In this document: positions 50,658-62,800 of the stretch, in pieces
Layout of the letters: every line of letters begins with the position of its first letter
Position numbering within the stretch: the stretch's first letter is position 1
Position numbers and translations under genes: made by a program
The notes under the pieces: model-generated
The model's database searches: none
What the model was told of the DNA's origin: nothing
What the model saw: the letters and a program-made list of their open reading frames with translations, nothing else
DNA from: Heterotrichella gracilis
Taxonomy: Eukaryota > Sar > Xanthophyceae > Tribonematales > Xanthonemataceae
Assembly (NCBI GenBank): GCA_032358255.1
Contig: JAULBX010007774.1
Location: forward strand, 1 to 64,000
Direction of reading: 5' to 3'
Length of the DNA stretch: 64,000 nt

Positions 50658-51469
50658 CCTGAACAGGTTTCGCTGTAACTTTGCAAGGTGGAAGCACGTT
50701 TGTCCGAGAGCGAGGTGGTAAGCAACAGTTCAAGCCATCTGACGTGTGAGGAAAGTTTGTCTCGCTATTTGCAGTCTCCTGTGTAAGCAGGTATCGGGCG
50801 TTCAGTGCGGTCAAAGCTGGTGCAGATTGTCAGGTGCATGCGCTTTGACCGAGGAAGCTCAGGTTTTCTAAAAGGTTCAACCTCAAGGCAGGCTACTGAA
50901 CAGCTAGTAATCAGGAACTTGGGAAAGTCTACCTTTAAAGACACAAGCAAAACACAAATAGGCCCCTGTTCAGACAGTTCATGACCATCACTTTCCGTAA
51001 CCACACGGGATTGACACCTGGAGCCGGAACCTCGAGTCGAAGTGCACTGGCCTAGACTCTAGAGTCCGAACATGGCATAAGAACCACGCGTTTGCGTTTC
51101 CAACACGCGAAACTGAAGTCTCCCACTTGTTAAGCTTGCTATGGTCCGCAACTGACGATAGTCCCTACCTTGCACGCTTACTCGTACATATATGCATGCA
51201 TTGTAGACACCACCTAGGCGAGTCCTAGTTTCCGGGGGCTTTTTGCGACTGCTCACCTCTGCAATCGAGCGGCTGGGTAGTGGTTTCAAGTTTATTTGTG
51301 GGTCTGGCAAGTTTTTATATACGGGCAAGGCGCAAATGGTGCTCATCAAAATGCCATATATCGTGGCACTAAGTGGTACCTTCAGCCTGTAGCTAGGAGC
51401 TGTTCCCGGCGGGTACCACCCCTCAAAGCTCATACTTCAGGTCTAAGCAGACAGCATCAATATACACAT
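50658..51469. promoter_or_regulatory. Divergent promoter region, katanin / phosphodiesterase-Smr gene
   Basis: This 812-base stretch lies between two outward-facing genes. TTTATATAC at 51314-51322 is TATA-like and lies about 150 bases before the ATG at 51470. An open frame runs into that ATG from upstream but has no in-frame ATG of its own. Confidence 0.45.
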
Positions 51470-54400
51470 ATGGCAGCACCTAGCCGTAACTGGTGGCCCT
51501 CCTATGCCCCACTGCCGGCAGCTGCTGAGCCACCCACAGTCCACGCACAAGCTGTCAGCTCTGCCACAGGAAGCAACTTCGATCCTGACAAGCAAGAGCA
51601 AGCCAACGCAGGTGCCGAGGAGGACTGTGGGTTGGGATCATACCTCCAGACGCTCCACCTAGACCACAATGGCCCCAGCACTGGTCAGGCACCTCAGCCC
51701 CACCCTCAACCCCCAGCAGTGTCTGGCCCAGCGTCCACCTTTGACGGACTCATTCAGTACTTCCTCACCGCGATGGATGAGCACCCAGACTCTGGAGAGG
51801 AGTCTGATGACGCACAGCCCCAGGTGTCATCTCCCACCGACACACACACAGCGCCCACCCCAGAGGCACAGCAAGAGCCACACAAGTCCAAGCTCAGCAG
51901 CTTGTACGACTTTGTGGCCCCGCACGCAGTGTCTACAAGCAGAAAGGGGGTGACATTCCACTTGGGAAGCTCCATCGGGGCCAAGAGCCACCCAACTTCC
52001 AAAGAGGTAACTTCACTGCGCATATATATTCTCTACATTCCACCATACTATGTTTGGGCTCGTTGTTCCATTGCTAGTGCAAATGCCCTGCTATCTCAGA
52101 CTTTGATGAGAACCTGGTTGTTCCTGGCTCACAGAGGCGCACCTTGTTTTCTGCGGTGTTTCTGGAACCGCTCACTGACCACAGACCCTCAACCCTAAAC
52201 CCTAACAGGGTGAGGCGTGGGGCACACCAAAGCCTGACCTGGGTGTCCCCCCTTGTGCGCAGAGGCGCGTCCTGTTTTCTGCGGTGTTTTTGGATACCCG
52301 CAGCCGCGCGGAGCTGCTTCGCGTGTGCGTCCCCAGGCACGAGAACCTGTTTGCCGACCACATGACCATAGGCTTCAAACCCAGTGCCGAGGATGCGCTG
52401 CGCCTGCCGCTGGGGGCTCCCGTGAACCTGTTTGTGGACGGCATCGTCACAAATGGCAGGGTGCAGGTGAGGCTGGCAGCCGGCAGTAGCAGTAACCCCA
52501 TTATGTGGGATTTTTGTTCAGGGGTGATGGGGTAGGAAATCGTTGTGAATGGCAGGTCACAAGTCAGGTTTCCAGACCTGTAGAGTGCTTGCTGGCAATG
52601 CACATATTGCAGGCGTGGTATACGGGTCAGTACATCGCTTGCCTGGTGCACCCACCCAAGCATTGCTGTGTAATTGTTTATCATCATGGTGCTCATTGGT
52701 TGCTGCATGCGAGGTCGATTACATTAAATCAGACATGGTTGATTTATGTGAAGTCTCATAGTACTCAATGAGGCTGCCTCATCACTGGTTCATGATGAGC
52801 GTCATCGATAGAAAGGGTGCTTATGTGGCTGTCCGCATGCAGGCTGTGCTGGTAACCTCCGATGTGGCGCTGGGCGATTCAAAGGCGCCTCACATTACGG
52901 TGTCGGTGGCACCAGGTATGCACTCTCTCCCTTGCGCTCTCCAAACACAAATGCTACACAAGGCGGCGCTCATGCATGGAATATCACAATGCATGGATTG
53001 AAGGTGTAAACCTAGAATGGGCTCATATTATCAGTGCAATTCATTAGTCGTCCATGGCTGATGTTCTTGCAATGTTGTTACCAGCATATTGCATTATTAG
53101 CCGTTTATGGTTGATTTGTTCAACAACAATACTGGCGCAGGGGTGCCGGCCAAGGAGGCTGGCGAAACTGCTGCAAAGTGCCTCGAGGGAAGCGCCAAGT
53201 GCTGGGTGAAGTCTAAGGGCAGAGTGGTGCTGACAGGTACGTAACTGTCTCAACAGCATGCAGCCTTTTGTGTGCTTGTGTCCTTAGATGTCAACGATTG
53301 TTGCATTGGCTGCCATTGTGGACGCATGTATTTTGGGAAGTGGACCAAAATAGAAGGGAACAGTAGTTCTTCTTTCAAGAAGAACTAGATTTGAAAGAAG
53401 ATGTGAAACAAAATGCATGCATCTTACAGGATTTGTGGGAGTGAAGGTGACTGGCGCCAACATTGTCAAATCCCCTGAGGAGCTCTACGAAGCCCTGGGA
53501 CTACCAACCCCTGCAAACCCCGCCAGGGTTCTGGCGACCCCAGCCGCCACCACAGCGCCCGGCTCGCCCCCACTCCCCACCACACAGCAGCGTCAGGAGG
53601 CTACCAGCCCACCCACGCCGCCTGCGGCAGGGAGGCAGGGTGGGTCACGGCAGGCTTCATCCCGTGGGCCGCGGCCCGCACAGGCGCTGTGGACGCGTGG
53701 AGGGGGCAGTAATGGACCAAATGGACCCGGGAATGGACTATCCAAGGCCACACGTCCCCAAAAGGGTGCATCAGCAGCAACAGCAGGAGGATCCTACACC
53801 CCGGTGCCCCCATCGGCAGCGCCCGCATTCCTTTCCCAGCAAGGCAGCACTCAGCCTTTCAGGGACAATGTTTCACCTGGCTTTGAAGGCGGGAGCGAAG
53901 GGTTTGGCCAGCCTTCAGAATCCTCATTGGCAGGATCAGCACCACCTGTGGTCAGCATATTGCAGCGGCCACCCGCACCCCCTCCGCCCCCACCATCCCT
54001 CATCTCCACCCTCCAGTCCGCGCGCACGGCCCTCCCCCCACCCCTCCTCACCCCCCCCCAGGTCTCTGCCGCCATGGCAGGGCCTGGCGGGGCGCCACCT
54101 GGCAGACCCCCACCTGTCGCCACCTCAGGAACCGACAAAAGGGCGAAAGGGGACGGCGGGCGCAAGCCCGCACCGCCGCCTTCGCCGCCCAAGATCCTCC
54201 TTTCCTCCAACTCCTACAAGCGCTACGACCTAGCCAGTGACCACGGCAGGGCCAAGGCACAGGCCGATGCAGCCATGGAGTCTATTGGGACAGCGGCAGT
54301 CCCCAGGATTCTGAAGAGGGGCGAGGCGCCTGCAACCACCAAGCAGTCCAGCAGTACGCCTGAGGGTGGCACCAGCGCAGGGGCTGCAGGCCCCCCACCC

Positions 54401-57400
54401 AGGGGCGCCTTGGCGGCTGTGTCACCGGCGGCTAAGCCAATGGCAACTGCTCAAACTGCGCCTGGTCAAAAGGTGCGTGGTCCATCATCCGCTGGGCCGA
54501 AACCAGCTGGGTCAAATGCGGCTGATGCTGTGGTTCCTGAGCCATCCGTGGCGAGGCTAATGGCGGGGGGCATGACGTCTGGGCCCATGGGGTCAGTGCG
54601 CAACCTGCTGCAGCGCCCCCCCAACCAGCCGGCAGTGTTCACCCCCAGCAGGATGGAGCGCCCCCCGTCAACCCCACCCCCTGCCGCACCAGCCCCTGCC
54701 GAGCCACACAGGGAGGGACCCTCACCGGGTAGCCAAGGGGGGGCGAGCACATCTAGCGCCGCTGGGGGGGTGGCAGCTAGTCACGTCAATTATCCCATGG
54801 ACCATGGGGGCACCAGCAGCATGACATCACCAGCGGTGGCAGGAGGGGTGGATGGCGCGAGGCAGAAGAGCGTGAAGTGGGAGGACCACCAGCCCCCATG
54901 GCAGTCCCAGGGATCACATGACTCGGATGATGTGCTGGGGGCAGCCTTTCGGGATGTGGGGGTGGGCAGCCAGGTGGGTGGGGTGGGGTGCGCTCTGGAT
55001 TTGATTGAAGATGTGCCCTTGTTTCATTTGAATGCTTGCTGCTTCCCCTGCTTGCCTTTTGTTCGCGATACCCTAGCTGGGGTTCCTTTCCTGTTCTTGT
55101 TTGGGTGTTGAAGCTCATACCCTGTCCCCTTCACCTGCACCTGATTGTAGCACAAAATTATGGACCTGGTCCTGCTCTGATCCTGCTCTAGTTTGCACAA
55201 AATGCACACAAAATGCACACAAAATATGGCTCTGATCCTGACTGCGTTCTGTCCCCAGGTGGGTGGCGATGCGGCTACCAGCAGAGAGGACAAACAGGAG
55301 GTACTCCTGGAGCGGTTGCTGCAGGAAGCGCCTCAGCTGGAAGAGGAGTCAGCGAGGGAAATCCTAGAGGCGAGTGCCGACAGGGCAGGGCAGGGGCTGT
55401 GCAGAATCTTCACATGTGTTTGCAATGTGTTGCACGATATCAATGGAGTTTTGTTGGTTTTGTTGGTGTGGCTGAAGGTGCTTCACAGATCCACTGGTCA
55501 TGGCTGTACATGCATTAATGGACCCTAGCTCCATGCGTGGGCTTACGGGTGACGCAGATTAGGCTTGTAACCCGCAACAATTGTTGGTACCAAATTGTTT
55601 GGACGAGGATTATTTTAAGTAGCATTACCAATGAGCCTTGATGACACCTTCCCCCCCTGTACAGGCATGCAACTATGATTGGCACGCTGCTTGGGAGCTT
55701 GCAAATAGCCTTGCAGCGGGGATGGCATCACCTGTCCATGCCTCCAGGGACCAGGGGACCAGTAGCCGTGGGAAAAACGTGGCCCAGAGCAGTGAAGGTG
55801 AGTGTACGGGTCGGAATTCCCAAAAACAACTGGGATACGTAGCAGTGGGGAGGGGAGAGTCGGGCAGGGGAGACAGTTGTACGGTCAAATTTTGGCGTAA
55901 ATGGTTGTAGAGGCCGTCATTCCACACTCTGTCATGTGTGCTGTGCCTTGCAGGCACCCTGGCGTCCTGGGACCCTACAACCAGGGCCAGCAAGGTCTCA
56001 AGGAGGCAGAAGCAGCGGGTGCAAAAGCAGGCGGGCATCTCCTCAGGGCCCCAAGCCCCAATGCCCAATCAGGTGCAGCCTCCTGAGATGGGGCATGCCA
56101 CGTGTCAGCCCATGGCTGCGCCACGGCAAGGGGGTGCAGCAGCATCGGGAACACAGCCATTGGGATTGGGGGATGACCCCCGGGATGGGACACATTCTGG
56201 AGATCAATTGGGTGATCGCCCAGGCAGTGGGTCTATGCTTGAAAGTGTATTTGGACCTCCAGCGACGACCTCCTCCCTGAACCCCGCCCGCACCCCCACC
56301 CCCTTCTCCTCCCCAGTGCCAGCGTTTACCCTAGGCCAGCAGCCGCAACCTCTGGCTAGGGTTTCACCGCAGCCGCAGTGGGGCAGGGGCGAGCCGTACC
56401 CTAGCGGAACCCTCCACCCCAGGGAAACCATACCGGAGCTTGGGTTTGGACCCGTTTCCCCACTGCCTTCACCGCTGCAAATGAGGAGCAATCTACCTGT
56501 GGGGCTCCCGTTTTCGTCTCAGCCCTATGGACTTCCAAACCCTCCTTCCATGGGCAGCCATCAGGTGTTTAGCATGGGCTCTCACCCCTCCAATCTGGTG
56601 CTCTCCATGAGCAGCCCCGCTGCTGACGTCAGCATCCACTTCAGCAACCCAGCCAACCAGGCGGCGACAAGTGGCACAGGTCGGTGCTTGCATCTGCCTC
56701 AAAACTGGGTGCCCGTTTTGCTGGGCATAATCATGACTTGGAAGGTTATACGCTGTGACGGACCCAAAGACGAAAGTACACTTTGAGTAAGGTCCCAATT
56801 GGCCTGAATCCTGTGATCAAGTAAGACAACATCGAAGTAAAATCTTTATATATTGCGCAGGTCTGCCAACCTCTGGAGGAACGTTCGTGGTCTCGCGTGG
56901 GCTCCCCACAGCCCCCCTGGCGCCCCACCACACACCCCACCACCAGCCCGCACCCGCCTCCTCCGCGCCAAATGACGACATCTGCCGCAGCCTTGCTGAT
57001 GTCACCAGCAAGCTTGCAGCCATCGCACAGCAGCTGGCGGGTGGGGGTGGGGGTGGGAATGGTGGGGGTGGGGGTGCTCACTCCCCCCAACCTGGGCTGA
57101 GGGGGGTGATGGGGATGGATTTGGGGCGGCCGCCGCCGCCACCGCCCCCACCATTGGCACCCATGGCGCAGGGGGTGGCGCTGGGTGCGCCACAGAAACC
57201 AGGCAACACATATATGGGGCTGGGTGAGGCGGTGGGAGGTGGCGGTTATGGGTCGGGTGGCGATGGGTGGAGGGGCGGCCAAGGGGGGCAGCAGCAGTGG
57301 GTGGAGAGGGGAGGGAAGAGGCAGGGGGACAAGGGGAGGTGGACTGGCCAACGCAACAGGTGCGGTGCCGGTGTTGTCTGCCAATTAAAAGCATTTATTT

Positions 57401-59278
57401 TTTGGTACAAGATGGATTCCAAGTAAAAAGCTGTATTGCCTGATTCATCAATGAGCTGCATGGTTGGAGCCTGTGTTACATTATGGATTATAATGATGTG
57501 TTAAATTTCTGGCGATCAGCATGTGCAAGCCCACAGCATTGATAAAACCGTCAGCAACTGCAAAGCCAATCGCACATTGTGTTTTTTGTTGCCATTCACT
57601 CACTGTTTTCTCCCCGATTTGCCCCACACAGGTCTGGCGCAGCCCCCTTGTCTGAAGAGAACCGTGATGAGAAGGAGCGCATGAAGCTGGAGGCGGATGG
57701 AGAGCGAGAGACATTCAACCTGCACATCCAGGCGCAAAAGATGTTCCAAAATGTAAGATGTGGCATTTGTTCACCTTGGAACATTGTCAATTGCAAAAAA
57801 TGGCAATTTTGAACGGTTCTTCCCACACTGTTGGTCATTGTCTTGGGATGCCTGTCTGTGGTCGGCTGGTGGGAGTGTGCGCCATTGTTGGATACGGCTG
57901 TTGTTGGCCTGCATGTCGTGCTTCCCATCTCAATTCCTGCGCCCATGGCCCCCTTACGCACCTGCCCACCGCCTCAGGCAGCCAACGCCAGCTTTGCGCG
58001 TGCTGAACTTAGGCCTATCCACTATCCCTAATGTGGCCCCCAAGCTTTCCGTGTGCAGGCCGCCAACGCCGCCTTTGAGCGCGGCGATGCTGGCGCAGGC
58101 AAGGAGATGGTGCGCAAGGCCAAGGAGCACGCGCAGCTGGCACAGGACTCCAAGCGCAAGGCCAACGAGGCGGCCTACACCAGCAGCAATATAGGGCTGC
58201 AGAACAGGCTGACGGTGCGTTTTGGTGGGGTATGGGGGGGTGGGTGGGATGCATGCTATGTTGGTGTGAGCGCCGGCGGCCCAGAGTGTAATGGGCAAGT
58301 GTGTGTGGCACAGGCATGGCTATTCGTGTACTTGGTATGCTGTGCTTGCATTCCGAAATTGCATTCCATTGGCTGCATCATGCGCAGACGGTTTTTAGGG
58401 TTTAGGGTTTACCCTAAACCCTAAACCCTGACCCCTGCATCATGCGCAGACGCGACAATGAACTCCTGAGCACCATCCTCAGTTCCTTTCGCATGCAAAA
58501 CTTCCCTGGATCTCCTCCCTAATCCTGTTCCCAACCTTTTGTTCTTATGTCTGAAAGTTTGTAAAATTCCTCCCCTGATATATGTTTCAACCCCTTCTCC
58601 GCGTCCAGGTTGACCTGCACGGCATGCATGTTGACGAGGCACTGCAGGCATTGATTAAAATGATTATGCAATTCCTCCCCTGACATGTGTTTAACCCTAC
58701 TCCCTCTCCCCTTGCAGGTTGACCTGCACGGTATGCACGTTGACGAGGCGCTGCAGGCACTTGACCGCCACCTGGTGCACCTGGCGGGGCTGGGCCATCC
58801 TGACGGCATCATCCTGCAGATCATCGTGGGTAAGGGTACTGTAGGCTGTACAGGGTGCAAGAACGTAGACAGTACAGGGACTGAAGCAGGGACAGGGGTA
58901 GGGACGGGGACAGGAAGAGACACTTAGGCAAGGTCCTGGGTTCTGAAAGGGTCAAAATTGAACAAAATGCACGTTATAATCATGTGCAAGTGAGTCTGTA
59001 TGCCTTCCCCATTGCAAGGGTGAACCAAATGCAACTGGGTGAAGTAAGTACGGAACTGGACTCGCATTTGTGAAACCCTAAACCCTAAACCCTCCCTTAC
59101 AGGTGTGGGCAAGCACAGCGAGGGGGGCCGTGCTCGCATCCAGCCTGCAGTGGTGCGCGATCTGGAGGAGCGGGGGGTCAATTCCTGGGAGGAGCCGGGC
59201 AACCCGGGTCAGCTAAATGTGCTCATTGCGGGGCCTGGGAATGTGGGCAAGGGGGACGAAGGGGGGCTGGAGGCGTGA
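51470..59278 (+). CDS. 2H cyclic phosphodiesterase (tRNA-ligase type) - CUE - DUF1771 - Smr protein
   Basis: Thirteen exons join in phase: 51470-52006, 52263-52466, 52843-52915, 53141-53236, 53430-54973, 55259-55369, 55665-55797, 55954-56679, 56861-57359, 57632-57752, 58059-58214, 58718-58829 and 59103-59278, for 1495 residues. Residues about 180-310 resemble the cyclic phosphodiesterase domain of plant tRNA ligase, with both 2H motifs (H212-M-T in ADHMTIGF, H264-I-T in APHITVSVAPGVPAKEA). A 500-residue Pro-rich disordered region follows. A CUE domain (about 828-875, EVLLERLLQEAPQLEEES then ILEACNYDWHAAWEL) should bind ubiquitin. DUF1771 (about 1325-1400) and an Smr domain (1401-1480, VDLHGMHVDEAL, GKHSEGGRARIQPAV) end the chain. 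CUE-DUF1771-Smr is known from N4BP2-type no-go-decay nucleases; the phosphodiesterase partner is unusual. I infer a factor that cuts stalled mRNA and opens the cyclic phosphate. Intron 6 uses a GC donor. Confidence 0.85.
52131..52172 (+). repeat. Copy of the phosphodiesterase exon 2 acceptor and start
   Basis: CACAGAGGCGCACCTTG then TTTTCTGCGGTGTTT parallels GCGCAGAGGCGCGTCCTG then TTTTCTGCGGTGTTT at 52258-52290. The offset is 128 bases. Telomere-like CCCTAAACCC lies between the two. Confidence 0.8.
53364..53387. repeat. Perfect 11-base hairpin in an intron
   Basis: TAGTTCTTCTT and AAGAAGAACTA are exact reverse complements with a two-base loop. It lies 42 bases before the acceptor of exon 5 of the phosphodiesterase-Smr gene. 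Confidence 0.7.
55370..55664 (+). other. GC-AG intron
   Basis: Phase and the CUE domain require a join of ILE to ACNYD. That places the donor at GAG/GCGAGT and the acceptor at GTACAG. The nearest GT donor is out of phase. Confidence 0.7.
57971..58003 (+). repeat. Copy of the DUF1771 exon start
   Basis: CTCAG then GCAGCCAACGCCAGCTTTG parallels TGCAG then GCCGCCAACGCCGCCTTTG at 58054-58077. The offset is 81 bases. In frame it would read AANASFARAE against AANAAFERGD. Confidence 0.75.
58373..58452. repeat. Palindromic telomere-repeat insertion between 18-base direct repeats
   Basis: CTGCATCATGCGCAGACG occurs at 58373-58390 and again at 58435-58452. Between them TTTAGGG units meet CCCTAAA units head to head, making a near-perfect palindrome. 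The layout looks like an insertion with target-site duplication. Confidence 0.85.
58559..58661 (+). repeat. Tandem duplicate of the Smr exon start with its upstream intron
   Basis: The unit matches about 58671-58770 and includes intron sequence (AATTCCTCCCCTGA, ATGTTT), the acceptor and codons for VDLHGMHVDEALQAL. The exon part differs only at synonymous third positions up to that point. The copy has no donor and runs into a stop. Confidence 0.85.
59074..59097 (+). repeat. CCCTAAA array at an intron 3' end
   Basis: Three CCCTAAA units lie directly before the pyrimidine tract and TTACAG acceptor of the last exon of the phosphodiesterase-Smr gene. Confidence 0.75.
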
Positions 59279-59875
59279 GGGGGTGTTACAGCTGCCCAGG
59301 ATGCGTTTGTTGCGGCAGTGTTGGATGTCGCACTGTAAGGGTTTCGGGTTTGGCTGCAGCGCACCCCCCCTCGAGGTTTTGCGCCTCTCGAGGCCCCCCT
59401 CAAGATCGATGTGACGTAATGCAATGGTCCTCGAGTGCGATGATGACGTGAACCATAAAATGGTTCCTTGTAATGACTGCACATGGAAATTGGCACACGG
59501 AAAGCCTTAGGCTGAGCCATGTCTCACTGAGGACCGGTCAGAGCCTGACGTCACAAAACGCCTGGCAGTGCGCATGCAGCCGCTGACTTGGAAACGTGCA
59601 AATTTTTCGATAAAAAAATAGAGAAAAGAAGACACGAGAAAAGAGAAGAGATATTCGTAAGGCACTGTAAGGCGGCGTATCAAATGTGACATAAAACTTG
59701 AAGAATGTGGAGGTGTTGAAATTCAATCACCAATGCAATGCAACACCAAACACTTGGTGCCTGGAGCATCTCCAGCACCAACGCAGCACTTGTGGGACCA
59801 GTTATGACTCAAAAGCGCACCCATGACAAATACTCATATCCATTCATTATTTGACATTTCCGCCAACTTTAGCCC
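59279..59875. other. No gene seen; convergent intergenic region
   Basis: The stretch lies between the 3' ends of the phosphodiesterase-Smr gene and the PP2C-kinase gene. TGTAA at 59334-59338 and 59469-59473 are candidate polyadenylation signals for the former. No exon was found. Confidence 0.5.
59334..59338 (+). terminator. Candidate polyadenylation signal TGTAA
   Basis: It lies 56 bases past the stop of the phosphodiesterase-Smr gene. A second TGTAA follows at 59469. Assigned by position only. Confidence 0.35.
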
Positions 59876-62800
59876 TCAGCACCACCCATCGACCTCCCTG
59901 TCTGCGTGGCACGCCACCTGGTCATGGCTCTCCAGCAGCACTGTGAAGTAGGCATGCCTCAGGGCCTGGAGGGCAGTGGGGCGGTGGCCAGGGATCCAGT
60001 CCAGCAGGCTCCTCAGCAGGCGCACAGCCACCCTGCTGTGCAGCCCCTGGTGGGTGGGGTCCTTCTTCTTCAGGAGCTGCAGCAGCACAGCAGGGATGGG
60101 TTTCAGTGGGGTCTCAATAAACCCCTAAGACCTAAACCCTGAGACCCTACAGCAACCCTACTGCATATGTGCACACCTTGGTGGGTTTCAGGAAAACCCC
60201 AGAATCCTATATCCTGACGTTGTAAAACATGACTAGCTGAGCTAAATGCCATGCCAAAGCCATGCCGAATCATTATGCTGGCATCGAGTATGGATCACCA
60301 TGCAGCGCACACAGCACGCTCACCTCCATGATGGCATCATCTGAGCAGCTCCAAGACACCGGCACGTCACCGCCATCCCCGCACTCCACCCTGCCCCTGC
60401 CATGGGGCACTTCAGAGGTCACATTGACTCCCTCACTCGAGCCACATGGACCCGCGCTGGGTTTTGGTTTGCCCCTTGGTGGATACACACACAGCTCCAT
60501 CAGGCCACGCAGCAGGTAAGCCAGCTGCTGCTCCTCCTCTGTTTTGTCACCCAGCTTGAGGTTGTGATGCAGGAGTGCGCGTGTGTGGTGGCTGATCTCA
60601 AACACGTGGGGGGTCCCAAGTACCAGCTCCAGCCACACCACACCCACGCTCCAGATGTCATAGGACCACGTGTTGGCTGCAGTTTGCTTGCCGTACCAGT
60701 ACCTACATGGCATGGCAGCAGACCGCTTCAGTGGAATTTCACAACTGCAAGTTCTGTCACCTGGCAGCTTCAACTTCATTTGATGTATCAAAACCGCACC
60801 ATGTTGAGTGCTATTTTACTCCAGAGATTCTTTGTCAAAAAATACAAACAGGCAGAACTTACCTGCCAAAAACGGCTTCCGGCGGTGCATACTCCTGAGT
60901 TTGTTCTGCCTCTGAAGGTCCTTGACTGCCATACAACTGGTCAATTGTCGTCCCATCCACAGCAGATCCAAAGTCAATCAACCTCAAGTGAACTGGGCTC
61001 TTACTTGGGTTTTGAATCAGCAAGTTTTCAGGTTTGACATCCCTGCGGCAACAACACAATTTCGATCACTATCATGGGGCAGGCATGCAGAGAGCCAGGT
61101 CACTCTGCAAATTTGCAGATTCGTGCAATTATTGTCGGGCGTGAGATATAATGTGTATGGTGGTGTAATGGCAATGGAGCATGCAGTCATGCCAATGGCC
61201 CATCTGATTGCCAAAAAATACCCTGGATGGCTCAGTCAGGCCTCCACAAGCCATTCCCGATCAATGTTCAATACCAGCTCCAAGGATAACAGCCTCATCA
61301 GCTTTTAACTTTGGCAGCATCAAATATGGAGCATACCTGTGGGTCACGTTGACTGCATGTGTTGCTGCGAGCCCCATCAGCAGCTGTCCCAACATGTCTC
61401 GGATGATCCCCTCCCCGCGCTCACTCTGCCGCAACTCCAGCCACCATCCGCTTGGCCGCATGATCTGCACCTCCCCAATCACGTTGCTCTCTTGTGCATT
61501 GCCAGCTGCTGGCTGTGGCGCAGCAGGGTTTGTGCCTAGTTCCTCCACTGGGAATTGAGTGGTCGACGTGGTGTACATTAATGAATGGATGGATGTGCCC
61601 TCATCTTGGAACACAAGCCACAGATCCATCCCCACACGAAACCTCTCCACAAAGCGCACCTGTTGCATCAAGTACACTACTATATCAAGAATATTTGTAT
61701 GTAGTTGAAAAAAACAAAAAAGGATAGAAAAAAAGCAATCGACAAAAAGCAATAGAAAGAAAAAACCAATATTGGCCCGAAATCATATTCAGTGGGACAC
61801 CAAACGTAACGCACTTACCAGATGATCATACCCATCAAGGGTGGGGCAATTTGCTTGCGCATCAGAGCACAATGACAGCGTTTTCCCCGCCTGCAGCAGG
61901 CTGCCGAAATACGCCTCTCGCAAACCGCTCAACTTGTAGTTCTCGCCCTTTTCCACAAATATGCGTTTCATAACAACAGCTTCGTGACCTGGAAAGATGA
62001 GAAACGATGAGCATACTAGTACGAGCCAGAATGCAAAAGAAATGGTTTGATCAACACACATTGCTTGATTCACTGAATACCTACCGGCCTGCGTTCCAGC
62101 CTTCTGTTGCGCCCGGTATGAGAGGGGCTTCCTGAACGCTTTCCACACCTCACCAAAACCACCTGAAAAATGGTCGATTATTCATGTTGGTTATATGTAA
62201 ACAAATCCATGGTGTGCTCACCTACAACAGATAGAGCTCTCACCTTTGGCAAATTGCTGTTTGAGCTTGTAACCCTGCTTGCTGCTCGCATCACTGTCTG
62301 CCCTGCTGTATGCTTTCAAGCCTCTTCCTGACTGTGAGCGATGAATGTTGGACGCCATGCCTGGCAGCATGTCAAGCAGCAGAGGTATGGTAGCAAGAGA
62401 CTTGATCAAAGCGGTGGACAGTGGAAGTGCGTACTCCTGTTGTTGAGCTGAACAATATCCCTGATCGTCCCACGGCTGCACTGCGCAGGATTTGAGATCA
62501 AACTTTATGACTTCTTTCGACCTGCCACCACTGGCTATCACCTCCTCCTCCTGTGACAAAGTTGCTACACTGCTAGACTGTGAGGCAGCTGCATCTGTCC
62601 TATCTGTCCTGTCTGTCCTGCCCTGGGAGTCAGACGTCCCTGGACCAGGCTGAACCACTGACACAGCTGTGTCAACGTAGCTGGCATACATTTCAGACAG
62701 CTGCAGGTGGTCGGGGAACACATTCTGGCTGCTGGGTACTAACGTGAAACCATCCTCAGGCTCAAACAATGTGTTGCTGTGCCAGTGGTCAACGTCTCCT

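Noticed and set aside
51296-51469. N-terminal extension of the phosphodiesterase-Smr protein
   Set aside because: The frame is open but has no in-frame ATG; the first ATG is at 51470.
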